A stretch of DNA of 51,244 nt from ZC4RG20 sp964553875 (GTDB lineage: Bacteria > Pseudomonadota > Gammaproteobacteria > Steroidobacterales > Rariloculaceae): contig CAZKNH010000013.1 in NCBI GenBank assembly GCA_964553875.1, positions 1 to 51,244 on the forward strand, written 5' to 3'. The translations under genes and the position numbers were made by a program. Of this stretch, positions 29,390 to 38,574 are shown in pieces (positions within the stretch are counted from its first letter, which is position 1; the number at the start of each line of letters is the position of its first letter). The notes under the pieces were generated by a model that was not told where the DNA came from, did no database searches, and saw nothing but the letters and a program-made list of their open reading frames with translations.

Positions 29390-30570
29390 TGGAGCGCCCG
29401 ATGTCGTCGCAGCTCGTCGACGAGCGGCGGATCGTGCCGACGGCCGACGCGAGCGATGCGGCGCGCGCTGAGATCGCGGACATGGCCGACGCACGTCCTC
29501 GCGACGCGCACGGGGCCGCGGCCGATCCGGCGCACGAGCCCGGGCGCCGCGTCCACGCCGAAGCGTCGGGTACGGATCCGCTGCTCGACGTTCGCCACCT
29601 GAAGAAGTACTTCCCGATCCGCGGCGGGCTGCTGCGGCGCGTCGTCGCCGAGGTCAAGGCCGTCGACGATGTGAGCTTCACTGTCGCTCGCGGCCGCACG
29701 CTCGGGCTCGTCGGCGAGTCGGGCTGCGGCAAGACGACACTCGGCCGCACGATCCTGCGGCTGCACGAGCCGACGAGCGGCGAGATCCTGCTCGACGGTC
29801 GGCCGATCACCGGGCTCTCGCATCGTGAGCTCACGCGGCGACGCCGCGAGATGCAGATCGTCTTTCAGGACCCCTACGGTTCGCTGAACCCGCGCAGAAC
29901 CGTCCTCGAGACATTGCGCGAGCCGCTCGACCTCCATCGCATCGGTACGCCGGCCGACCGGCGCCGGCGCGTCGAGGAGCTGCTCGAGCTCGTCGGCTTG
30001 AGGCCCCAGGTGCTGTCGCGGTATCCGCACGAGTTCTCCGGAGGGCAGCGCCAGAGGATCGGCATCGCGCGCGCGCTCGCGCTCGAGCCTTCGCTCGTCG
30101 TCGCGGACGAGGCGGTGTCCGCGCTCGACGTCTCGGTGCAGGCGCAGGTGCTGAATCTGATCGCGGATCTGCAGCGCCGCTTGGGTCTTTCGCTGCTCTT
30201 CATCTCGCACGACCTCGCGGTCGTGCAGCACCTGTCGCACGACGTCGCGGTGATGTATCTGGGCAAGATCGTCGAGTCGGGCCCGGCGGAGCGGATTTAC
30301 GCCGACCCGAAACACCCCTACACGCGTGCGCTGCTATCCGCGGTGCCCGTTCCCGATCCGACGAGGAAGTCGCGCCGGATCGTGCTGCCGGGCGACGTGC
30401 CGTCGCCGGTGAACCCGCCGCCCGGCTGCCCGTTCCACACGCGCTGCCCGGACGCGCGCGCGGAATGCCGCGCCGTCGTGCCGCCGACGGTGACGGTCGA
30501 GCCGACACCCGGCGCGGCCGCCGCCCGCTCGACCGCGCCCCATCGCGTCGCGTGTCACCTCTACGCGTAA
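29389..30570 (+). CDS. ABC transporter ATP-binding protein, DppF/OppF type
   Basis: This 393-residue ATPase is the second motor subunit of the importer. Walker A GESGCGKT lies near residue 112, the signature FSGGQRQR near 220, and Walker B LVVADEAVSALD near 240; the Ala after Asp-Glu is normal in this subfamily. The C-terminal PPGCPFHTRCPDARAEC motif carries the cysteines of the OppF iron-sulfur type. The ATG at 29389 overlaps the previous stop (TGATG). The first 60 residues are a low-complexity acidic/alanine-rich extension absent from most relatives; an internal start at about residue 60 is possible but lacks a better ribosome-binding site. The gene ends one base before repeat element E. 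Confidence 0.93.
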
Positions 30571-30842
30571 GAATTCGGGGTCAGAGCCCTTTTTGAATCG
30601 GGCGAAGCCCTTCCCCGCATGGAAATCGCGTCAGACACCTTTTCGCGAAACCGACCGTCGACCCGACTTCGCGAAACCGGGCTTCCGATCCCACTTCGCG
30701 AAACCGGGCTTCCGAGCCGACTCGGGAAGCCGGGCATCCGATCCGACTTCGCGAAGGCTCTATACGATTTCCGTCAAGTAAGGGTCTAAGCCACATTCGA
30801 AAAAGGGCTCTGACCCCGATTTTTGCGGACCCGAATTTTCGT
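30571..30842. repeat. Element E: hairpin-repeat element with a 27-base tandem array
   Basis: A forward copy GGGGTCAGAGCCC lies at 30577-30589. A variant GGGCGAAGCCC lies at 30600-30610 and GCGTCAGACACC at 30628-30639. The closing inverted copy GGGCTCTGACCCC lies at 30805-30817. Between them is a tandem array whose units begin with ACTTCGCGAA or a variant at 30666, 30693, 30720 and 30746, a period of 27, 27 and 26 bases. The right end lies 25 bases before the hrpB start codon. No gene is seen here; the promoter of hrpB would have to lie within the element. Confidence 0.82.
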
Positions 30843-33628
30843 ATGGATTCCACCAAACTGCCGATCCACGCCGCGCTGCCGGCGCTCCGGGCCGCGCTCG
30901 AGCGNNNNNNNNNNNNNNNNNNNNNNNNNNNNNNNNNNNNNNNNNNNNNNNNNNNNNNNNNNNNNNNNNNNNNNNNNNNNNNNNNNNNNNNNNNNNNNNN
31001 NNNNCCACCAAACTGCCGATCCACGCCGCGCTGCCGGCGCTCCGGGCCGCGCTCGAGCGCGCCGGCGCGGCCGCCGTGCTGCACGCACCGCCCGGCGCGG
31101 GCAAGAGCACGGTCGTGCCGCTCGTGCTCGCCGACGAGCCGTGGGCGCACGGGCGCATCGTCATGCTCGAGCCGAGGCGGCTCGCCGCGCGCGCGGTCGC
31201 GACGCGGATGGCCGCGACCCTCGGCGAGCGCGTGGGCGAGCGGGTCGGGTATCGCATGCGGCTCGACACGCGCGTCTCATCCCGCACGCGGATCGAGGTC
31301 GTGACCGAAGGCGTGCTGACGCGGATGCTGCAGCACGACCCGTCGCTCGACGGTGTCGCGCTCGTGATCTTCGACGAGTTCCATGAGCGGAGCGTCGACG
31401 CCGACCTCGGCCTGGCGTTGACGCTCGACGCGCGCGACGGGCTGTCGCCGGAGCTCCGGATCCTCGTGATGTCGGCGACGCTCGATGTCGAGCCGGTCGC
31501 GAATCTGCTCGGCGGCGCTGCGGTCGTCAGGGCAGAAGGCCGCGCGTTCCCCGTCGAGACGCGCTACGTCGGACAAGGCCTGCCGCCGATGCCGACCGCG
31601 CGCGGACCCGGCGCTTCCGCGAGCGGCCCGTCGTGTGAAACCGCCGTCGCGCGCGCAATCGTGCGGGCGCTCGACGATGCGGACGGCGACGTGCTCGCAT
31701 TCCTGCCGGGTGCCGGCGAGATCCGCCGCGTCGAGTCGATGCTCGACCCGGTCGCCGATCGGGCGCGCATCCTCCCGCTCTACGGCGACCTCGATGCAGG
31801 GGCACAGGACGAGGCGCTCGCGCCGTCCCGCGACGGCCGCCGGAAGATCGTGCTTGCGACGAACATCGCCGAGACGAGCCTGACGATCGACGGCGTGCGC
31901 GTCGTCGTCGACTCGGGCCTCGTCCGCACGAGCATGTTCGACCCGGCGACCGGCATGAGCCGGCTCGAGACGCAGCGCGTCTCGAGGGCTTCCGCGGATC
32001 AGCGCCGCGGACGGGCCGGCCGCACCGCTCCCGGCGTCTGCTATCGCGTGTGGAGCGAGGCCGCGCAGCGCAGCCTCGCACCCGCGACGCCGCCCGCGAT
32101 CCTGTCGGCGGACCTCGCGCCGCTCGCGCTCGAGCTCGCGAGCTGGGGCGTCGACGACCCCGCCAGGCTCCGCTGGCTCGACCCGCCGCCCCTGCCTGCG
32201 CTTGCGAGCGCGCGCGACCTGCTCGAGCGGCTCGGCGCGCTCGATGCCGCGGGTCGCATCACGCCGCACGGACGCCGCATGGCCGGCCTCGGCGTGCATC
32301 CGCGGCTCGCGCACATGCTGCTTCGCGGCCTCGACCTCGGTCTCCTCGGCACGGCCGCGCGGCTTGCGGCGCTTCTGTCCGATCGCGATCTGCTGCGCGG
32401 CCGCGGACCCGACCGCGACGCCGACATCGCGGCGCGCGTCGCGCTGCTCGATGGAAGCGCGCGCGAGGCCGACGCACCGCGCCGTCCAAGCGGTGAGCAT
32501 CCGCAACGGATCGACCGCGGCGCGCTCCACCGCGCACGGCGGTTCGCCGCCGAGCTCGAGCGAACCCTCGCGCGAAACGCCGCATCCCGACCTGCCCGTG
32601 CCGGCAACCCGCCGAGCCCCGATCGATCCCCTGACGTCGCCGATCCGATCGGGCTGCTGCTCGCGTTCGCCTATCCGGATCGGATCGGCATCAGGCGCGC
32701 CGGCGGCGACGCCCGCTACACGCTCGCGAACGGCCGCGGCGCGGTCGTCGATGGCGCGCAGCGCGTCGGCCGCGAGGAGATGATCGTCGCCGTCGACGTC
32801 GACGATCGGGACCGCGACGCGCGAGTCCTGCTCGCCGCACCGCTCGCACGGTCCGACTTCGAAGCGCATTTCGCGGACGCCATCGAGCGCGTCGACGTGA
32901 CCGAGTGGAACCCGCGCGAGGAGGCCGTCGTTGCACGGCGCCGGGTCCGGTACGGCGCGCTCGTGCTCGACGAGAAACCGCTGCCGCAGATCCCGGCCGA
33001 AGCGGTCAGGCGCGCGATGCTCGACGGCATCCGCGCGCTCGGCCTCGATGCGCTGCCCTGGACACGCGACGCCCGCGATCTGCAGGCACGAATCGAGTTC
33101 GCGCGCCGCCTCGGCGTCGACGAGCTCGCGGACTGGCCCCCGTTCGACGACGCCGCGCTCGCGGCGACGCTCGACGACTGGCTCGCACCGTGGCTCGACG
33201 GCATGAGCCGGCGCGAGCATCTCGCGAGGCTCCCGCTCGCCGATGCGCTGTCGACGCGGCTCGGGTGGGAGCGTCTGCGCCGGCTCGACGAGCTCGCGCC
33301 CGCGCGCCTCGTCGTGCCGAGCGGCTCGAGCATCCGCATCGACTACGTCGACGAGAACGCGCCCGTCGTCGCCGTGCGGCTGCAGGAGGTCTTCGGGCTC
33401 GTCGAGACCCCGAGGATCGGCGGCGGACGCGTGCCGGTCACGTTCCGGCTGCTGTCGCCGGCGCAGCGCCCTGTGCAGGTCACACGCGATCTCGCAAGCT
33501 TCTGGCGCACCGCATATCGCGACGTCCGCAAGGACCTCCGCGGCCGCTACCCGAAACACGACTGGCCAGAGAACCCTCTCGAGGCCCAACCCGTGCGCGG
33601 GGTGCGCCGCCGGCGGCCGGACGGCTGA
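30843..33628 (+). CDS. hrpB: ATP-dependent RNA helicase HrpB (interrupted by a false scaffold gap)
   Basis: HrpB is a DEAH-type helicase; its cellular substrate is not well known. Motifs are Walker A PPGAGKS, LEPRRLAARAVA, TEGVLTRML, DEFHERS (motif II), MSATLD, ATNIAETSLTIDGV and QRRGRAGRTAPGVCYR. The HrpB-specific C-terminal region follows, ending KHDWPENP. As given, the frame is broken by 100 N. Removing the N and the 55-base sequence repeated on both sides joins the ATG at 30843 to the downstream frame and yields 877 codons including the stop (876 residues), within the usual HrpB size. The gap is therefore an assembly artefact and the gene is intact. Confidence 0.9.
30850..31059. other. 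Scaffold gap of 100 N flanked by a 55-base exact overlap
   Basis: Bases 30850-30904 and 31005-31059 are identical over 55 bases and flank exactly 100 N (30905-31004). This is the pattern of two contigs that overlap but were joined with a default gap instead of being merged. Collapsing the overlap restores the hrpB reading frame. Confidence 0.95.
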
Positions 33629-33631
33629 TGC

Positions 33632-33654
33632 CGGCGCGGCGCGAAGCCGCGCCG
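33632..33654 (+). terminator. GC hairpin after hrpB
   Basis: A perfect 9-base-pair stem CGGCGCGGC / GCCGCGCCG with a 5-base loop starts 3 bases after the hrpB stop. No T-run follows, so it may be a weak or Rho-assisted terminator, or an mRNA-stabilising hairpin. Confidence 0.5.
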
Positions 33655-33842
33655 TCTGCATACAACGGATCGGATCCGCTCGAGCATCCTGCCGAGAAAC
33701 CGGGCGGTTCGCTCGTCTTCGAGCTCGCCGTAACCCGCGTGCTGCATGCAAGCGCGACTCGTCGTTCGCAAACGGATATCCCGCGATGGACAAGTTACGA
33801 GACTAGAGAGTAATCTCCGGAACTCTTGACAGCGGGAGAATC

Positions 33843-34550
33843 ATGAAGCTCGAAAGCATCGTCGAACCGATTTGCCCGCGGCCGCTGCACAGCGAGGTCG
33901 CGGACCGGTTGCGTGATCTCATCGTGCAAGGCGAGCTCGAACCGGGCGCGCGTTTGAACGAGCGTCTGCTGACGGAGCGTTTCGGCATTTCGCGCACGCC
34001 GCTGCGCGAGGCGATCAAGATGCTTGCGTCGGAAGGGCTCGTGCAGCTCTTGCCGAACCGAGGCGCCGTCGTCACGTCGATCACGCGCAAGAGTGCGCTC
34101 GACATGTTCCAGATCATCGGCGTCCTCGAATCGCTCGCCGGCGAGCTCGCGTGCGAGCGGGCGACGGACCGGGACATCGACGAGATCGCGAGCCTGCACG
34201 AGAAGATGCGGCGTCATCACAAGCGGCGCGAGCTGAATGACTACTTCCGCCTGAATCAGGAGATCCACCAGCGGATCGTCGATTGCGCCGGCAACGTCGA
34301 GCTTGCGGACATCTACCGTCGGCTTTCGGTGCGGCTGCGCCGCGCCCGCTACATGGCGAACTACTCGAAGGAGCGCTGGGACGCGGCGATGGCCGAGCAC
34401 GAGCAGATTCTAGAGGCGTTGACCGAGCGGCACGCGAAGCGCCTGAAGGCCCTGCTCGCGACCCACCTCGAGAACAAGCTCAAGGCCATCGAGGACTGGC
34501 TCGGCACGCTCGAGCCCACACCGCAGAAGCGAGCTCCGGCCGGCGCCTGA
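33843..34550 (+). CDS. GntR-family transcriptional regulator, FCD (FadR-like) subfamily
   Basis: This 235-residue regulator has a winged helix-turn-helix at residues about 15-80 (VADRLRDLIVQGELEPGARL, then FGISRTPLREAIKML) and an all-helical FCD ligand-binding domain (about 85-225). The metal-site residues of the FCD domain are visible as Asp in LDMFQIIGVLESLA, His in NQEIHQRIV, His in AEHEQIL and His in LLATHLENK. A GGGAG ribosome-binding site lies 6 bases before the ATG. Such regulators usually respond to organic or fatty acids. It stands alone between hrpB and the convergent dehydrogenase operon, so its target is not clear from context. Confidence 0.93.
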   Translation: MKLESIVEPICPRPLHSEVADRLRDLIVQGELEPGARLNERLLTERFGISRTPLREAIKMLASEGLVQLLPNRGAVVTSITRKSALDMFQIIGVLESLAGELACERATDRDIDEIASLHEKMRRHHKRRELNDYFRLNQEIHQRIVDCAGNVELADIYRRLSVRLRRARYMANYSKERWDAAMAEHEQILEALTERHAKRLKALLATHLENKLKAIEDWLGTLEPTPQKRAPAGA

Positions 34551-34558
34551 CGCCACGC

Positions 34559-34585
34559 GGGGCGGCCGGTCAGGCGCGCCGCCCC
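34559..34585. terminator. Bidirectional terminator-like hairpin between convergent genes
   Basis: An 8-base-pair stem GGGGCGGC (34559-34566) / GCCGCCCC (34578-34585) with an 11-base loop lies in the 43-base space between the ends of the GntR gene and the YncE-like gene. It is placed to end transcription from both sides. No T-run is present. Confidence 0.45.
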
Positions 34586-34593
34586 GGACGGCA

Positions 34594-35652
34594 TCACGGT
34601 CTCACGAACGCGATATTCCGTTTCGGCGCGGAGCCGACGGTGATCCTCGCGACTTCCTCGATCTTCGCGATGTCGATCACGGACACGTCGTCGCTGTGCC
34701 CGTTCGCCGCGTACGCATAGCGGCCGTCCGGGCTGAACGTGATCCAGTCCGGATGACTCCCAACCTTCACGCCGCCGAGATACTCGAGGTCCGGCAGCGA
34801 GTACGCGTACACGTGGCCGTTCAGCCGACTGCAGACCCAGAGCGTTTTCTGATCCGGCGCGACGCCGATGCCGTGCGCGGGCGCCGCATTGAACGGACCC
34901 TCGTCGCGCTGGTCCTCTGGGATCTCCGGCAGCTCGATGCGCGCGACCTCGGTCCGCGTATCGAAGTCGACGACGGTGAACCCGTGGAACTCCGATATTT
35001 GCACGAACATCTTGTCGGTCGAGCCGTCCGGCTTCGTCGTGAACGCGATCGGACGCACGCCCTCGAGCGCCGACTCGTTCCGAGGCGGATACATCGAGAA
35101 CACGAGCTCCTCGGTGTCCGTGCTGTACACGACGAGGTTCTCGCTGCCGCCGAACGTGCCGCCGACGACGTAGCGGCCGTCCGGCGTCACGTACGTGTTG
35201 TGCACGCGCGAGCCGGTGTCGATGTGCCGCACGCGCTCGAGCTTCTCGGTGTCGATCACGTCGATGCCGCCCGGCGGCTGCTGCATGATGCCGACGTAGA
35301 CGTAGCGGCCGTCTTTGCCGATCGAGATGTTGTTCGGCCGGCCGCTCAGTGGAATCTCCTTGATGATCTCGAGCGTCGCGGCGTCGACGACGTCGAGCGT
35401 GAACTTCGCCTCGCTGCTGAAGTAAAGCCGCTTGCCGTCGGGCGATGCGGCCGCGCCGTGGTTCACGGGCACGCCCGAGATCTCGCCGACGATGCTCTGC
35501 GTCTCGGGATCGATCAGGTGGATGACGTCGTCGCGCGAGTTCGTCTGCACGATCAGCGCCTTCCCGGCCAGGGCCGGCTCCGCGAGAACGAGCGCGACGA
35601 GCGCGGACAGCATGCCGACGCGAGCTCCCGAGCGTGTAGTCGTTCGATTCAT
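34594..35652 (-). CDS. YncE-like beta-propeller protein, secreted
   Basis: This 352-residue protein has a signal peptide (about 1-29, ending ALAG) and seven-bladed propeller repeats of the YVTN/cytochrome-d1 type, for example SPDGRYAYAANGHSDDVSVI near the C-terminus and TPDGRYVVGGTFGG in the middle. Such periplasmic propellers bind partners or cofactors and often accompany PQQ dehydrogenases and c-type cytochromes, as here. The start ATG 35652 overlaps the stop of the upstream fusion gene by 4 bases (ATGA), so it is the last gene of a coupled operon. A longer frame upstream is the shadow of that gene. Its exact role is unknown; a part in periplasmic alcohol or aldehyde oxidation is inference from context. 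Confidence 0.87.
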   Translation of the reverse strand: MNRTTTRSGARVGMLSALVALVLAEPALAGKALIVQTNSRDDVIHLIDPETQSIVGEISGVPVNHGAAASPDGKRLYFSSEAKFTLDVVDAATLEIIKEIPLSGRPNNISIGKDGRYVYVGIMQQPPGGIDVIDTEKLERVRHIDTGSRVHNTYVTPDGRYVVGGTFGGSENLVVYSTDTEELVFSMYPPRNESALEGVRPIAFTTKPDGSTDKMFVQISEFHGFTVVDFDTRTEVARIELPEIPEDQRDEGPFNAAPAHGIGVAPDQKTLWVCSRLNGHVYAYSLPDLEYLGGVKVGSHPDWITFSPDGRYAYAANGHSDDVSVIDIAKIEEVARITVGSAPKRNIAFVRP

Positions 35653-38573
35653 TCCGCCGTCCCCCTCTCTTCTTGTTGGTCCTGCTCGACGCCCCGATCG
35701 TGCCCGACGCCGAAATGCGCGGTCAGGTAGTCGATGACGATCTCCGCCTCGGCCGGATCGAGCACCGCGCCGTGCTCGATCATCGTAGCAACCATCGCAG
35801 CCCATTGCTCGCGGTTCCAGTACCCCTTGAACGCCGCGATGCCGCCCAGGTCATGGCAGACGAGGCAGGCGGTCTGGACGAGCGCTTTGCCGTCGCCGTC
35901 CGGCAGATCGACCGCTGCCCCCGGCCTGCTTTCGGCGCGAGGCGCACTTTGGCCGGACGGCTCCCGGCCTCGTGCGTCGTCGCGGCCGTGCCCCGAGCCT
36001 TGCGCGGCCGCGATCGGCGCCGCAAGCACCGCGCCGAACGTGGCCGCGAGCGCGACCGCGGCTTGCGCGAGCCGCCGGTGGCGGGCGGCGGCGGCTCCGA
36101 GCAGCCCGAGCAGCGCGCCGAAGCCAAGCGCTCCGCCGCCTCCCCCTCCGCCGCTGGTGCCGCTTCCTCCGCTGCCGCTTCCGCCGCCTCCGTCCGAGCC
36201 CGACGGAATCTGTCCGCCAGACGCAGGCTCGACGACCCGGAACGCGTGCGATGCCGAGTTGTTTTGCGGATTCGGATCGGCGCTCGACACACCGACGACG
36301 TCGAGCCGATAGTCGCCTGCAAACTCGGCGGTGCCCCTCAACGTAATGGTCAGCGATTCCCCGGCGGCGAGGCGTTCCGCCCGGCAGTCGAACCTCGACG
36401 AGCGGACGATGAAGTTACAGTCGCCGACGCTGCTCGAGACCGAGTCGATCGGCATGCCATAGCTGCTCCCCGGGCCGTTGTAGACCATCAGTTCCCGCGC
36501 CTCGTCCGGGCCCCGATTCTCGAATCGAACGACGAGCTCGATGGGATCTCCCGAGCGGAAAGAAGTCGCCCCCTCGATGAGCATGACGACATCGCCTTTC
36601 GCGTCCGTGCGCACGAGGTTCGTCCAGGCGCGGTTGTCGCTTGCCGTCCTGGTCTCGACGTAGCTGCTCCAAACCGCGAGGCTCGCGCCGACCGTCGCGA
36701 GCACGTCCAGGTGCTCGGGTTTCGGCGTCGCAGTCCACGAGATCGGCCAGACCGCACCGGCCGCGAGCGCGCCGATCCGGCACTGATATCGTGTGACGAA
36801 GCTGACCGCGACGAGGACGCACTCTGTGCCGCCCGAATCGACGTCGTCGATGTCGTACTGCCACGGGACGAAGAACTCCGCAATCACGGAGGACGCGTCG
36901 ACGGTTCCGACGTTCTTCACGACGCCGCTCAATCGCACGGGCTCGTCCGGATACACGACGATCTCGGCAATGCTCATCTCGGCCGCGAGGTCGACCTCCG
37001 GCCGCACCTGGACGGTGACGGTCGCGTAGTTATTCGACGTGTCGGCATCGTTCAGCGCGGTAACGGTGATGTCGATCGAATGCGAGCCGCTCTCCCAGGC
37101 ATCGAATAGAAAGCCGTACTCGACAACCTCGCCCGGCGCGAGGTCCGGCAACGGGCAGTAGGCCGGCTGGGTCTCGACACAGCGCTCGAGCAACGGGGCT
37201 CCGTTGGACTGGCTGACGTTCGGTGGGCTGAGACCGTCGTACGCGACCGTGATTTCGATGCCGTGGGCCGTCGCCGGGCCCTCGTTCGAGATCTCGAACA
37301 CGACCGGAAAAGGATTATCGAGGCGCACCTCCGGAGGCGGTTCCTGGACGATCCGGATCGCCACGTCGGTCGGCGGCAGCGGCATCAGGCACGCCGCGTT
37401 CTGGAGTTTCGCGGCGATCTTTTCGATGCTGCACTGAGAGAACTCGCGCGAGCCGTTCACGCTCGTGGCCATCAGGAAATCCGGCGGCTCGTGCGCGCAC
37501 GGCGAGCCCTCCTCGCCGTCATGCGGCGCGCCGAAGTTATGGCCGATCTCGTGTGCGGCGATCAGCGCGTTCGAGAGCATAGGGAACGTCGCCTGCGTGA
37601 GCCCGGCGCCGAACCGAGCCGAGCATATTGCGCCGACGTTCGCAACGCCGACGAGCTGGCCGGACGAACCTTGCTGCTCGTCCAGATTCCGGCCCGTGAA
37701 AAGATGCGCGAGCCCGCTCGCGCGGAACGTCGGATTCGACGCCTTGTACTCCTCGAGCTGCGACAGGAGCGTCCGCGCGTCGTTCGACGTGAACGGCCCG
37801 GGTGAGTCGAGCAGCACGAGATCGGCGAGGCCCAGGTGAATGCCGATCTGCATCACGTAGATGCCGTCGACGATGTTCAGGATCGACAGCAGCGCCGCCT
37901 CGGCGAACTCGCCTTCGCGCGCTATGAAGAGCTCGTCGGCGACGACGGCGAGATCGAGCCGCGCGCCGAGCCCTACCGGCGTCGGCAGCGGTTTCGTAAT
38001 CGCCGCGGGACGCTCCGCGTCCGACGCCTCGGGAGCATCGCCGCTCGGACGGATGACCTCGTCGCGAAGCACGCCGAGCGTATCCGCGATGCGATAGACC
38101 GCGACGTCACCGCCGCCCGCGGAGGGATTCACGGCGAAACGTGCGATCCGACGCTCGGTTTCGACGGCGTAGAGCGTCGCACCGTCCCAGATGACGCCGG
38201 ACACGATCCCGCGATGCCTTGCGATCCGCACCCACGAGTCCGGCATCCCCGTGAGGCGGCCTGCATAGAGCTCGACGTCACGGAGACGCGCGCGGCGCTC
38301 CGGAGCGAGGCCGAGCATCAGACGCTCGTTCGGCTCGAGCTCAACGTCGAAGTGCCGGCCGTATGCGACGAACGACCATGTCGGGACGGCGGCGGCCTGC
38401 GGCTTGCCCGACGAGCCGGGCGCTGTGCCCGCGGCCGCGGCGGCCGCCCCAAAGGAAGGGACCGTCTCGTATTGCAGGATCGTCACGTCCTGCGCGGCCG
38501 CGCGGCTCGACGCGGCGAGCAGCGCCACCGCTGCCCACCGCGCGGCGAGACGCGAGCGCGCGGACGGGTTCAT
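35649..38573 (-). CDS. Secreted metzincin protease with CARDB-like repeats, GlyGly-CTERM-like tail and fused cytochrome c
   Basis: The predicted product has 974 residues: signal peptide (to about 28); a prodomain-like region; and a reprolysin/M12-type zinc protease with HEIGHNFGAPHD at 341-352. About four CARDB-like beta-sandwich domains follow (about 405-780), such as DLAPGEVVEYGFLFDAWESG. A Gly/Ser-rich run (about 785-815) leads into a hydrophobic helix (ALGFGALLGLLGAAAA) and RHRR, a GlyGly-CTERM-type sorting tail where related proteins end. Here the frame continues into a second signal-like helix (VALAATFGAVLAAPIAAAQ), a linker and a mono-heme cytochrome c domain with CLVCH at 903-907. No stop and no ATG separate the parts. 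It starts one base after the dehydrogenase stop and overlaps the YncE-like gene. A real fusion is favoured; an unnoticed sequencing error is the alternative. Confidence 0.8.
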   Translation of the reverse strand: MNPSARSRLAARWAAVALLAASSRAAAQDVTILQYETVPSFGAAAAAAGTAPGSSGKPQAAAVPTWSFVAYGRHFDVELEPNERLMLGLAPERRARLRDVELYAGRLTGMPDSWVRIARHRGIVSGVIWDGATLYAVETERRIARFAVNPSAGGGDVAVYRIADTLGVLRDEVIRPSGDAPEASDAERPAAITKPLPTPVGLGARLDLAVVADELFIAREGEFAEAALLSILNIVDGIYVMQIGIHLGLADLVLLDSPGPFTSNDARTLLSQLEEYKASNPTFRASGLAHLFTGRNLDEQQGSSGQLVGVANVGAICSARFGAGLTQATFPMLSNALIAAHEIGHNFGAPHDGEEGSPCAHEPPDFLMATSVNGSREFSQCSIEKIAAKLQNAACLMPLPPTDVAIRIVQEPPPEVRLDNPFPVVFEISNEGPATAHGIEITVAYDGLSPPNVSQSNGAPLLERCVETQPAYCPLPDLAPGEVVEYGFLFDAWESGSHSIDITVTALNDADTSNNYATVTVQVRPEVDLAAEMSIAEIVVYPDEPVRLSGVVKNVGTVDASSVIAEFFVPWQYDIDDVDSGGTECVLVAVSFVTRYQCRIGALAAGAVWPISWTATPKPEHLDVLATVGASLAVWSSYVETRTASDNRAWTNLVRTDAKGDVVMLIEGATSFRSGDPIELVVRFENRGPDEARELMVYNGPGSSYGMPIDSVSSSVGDCNFIVRSSRFDCRAERLAAGESLTITLRGTAEFAGDYRLDVVGVSSADPNPQNNSASHAFRVVEPASGGQIPSGSDGGGGSGSGGSGTSGGGGGGGALGFGALLGLLGAAAARHRRLAQAAVALAATFGAVLAAPIAAAQGSGHGRDDARGREPSGQSAPRAESRPGAAVDLPDGDGKALVQTACLVCHDLGGIAAFKGYWNREQWAAMVATMIEHGAVLDPAEAEIVIDYLTAHFGVGHDRGVEQDQQEERGTAE

Positions 38574-38574
38574 G

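Noticed and set aside
30850..31059. Tandem duplication of the hrpB start
   Set aside because: The two 55-base copies flank exactly 100 N and only the collapsed sequence restores the reading frame, which is the mark of an unmerged contig overlap.
33825..33830. TTGACA just before the GntR gene as a -35 box
   Set aside because: Only 12 bases separate it from the start codon, so a -10 at normal spacing would fall inside the coding region.
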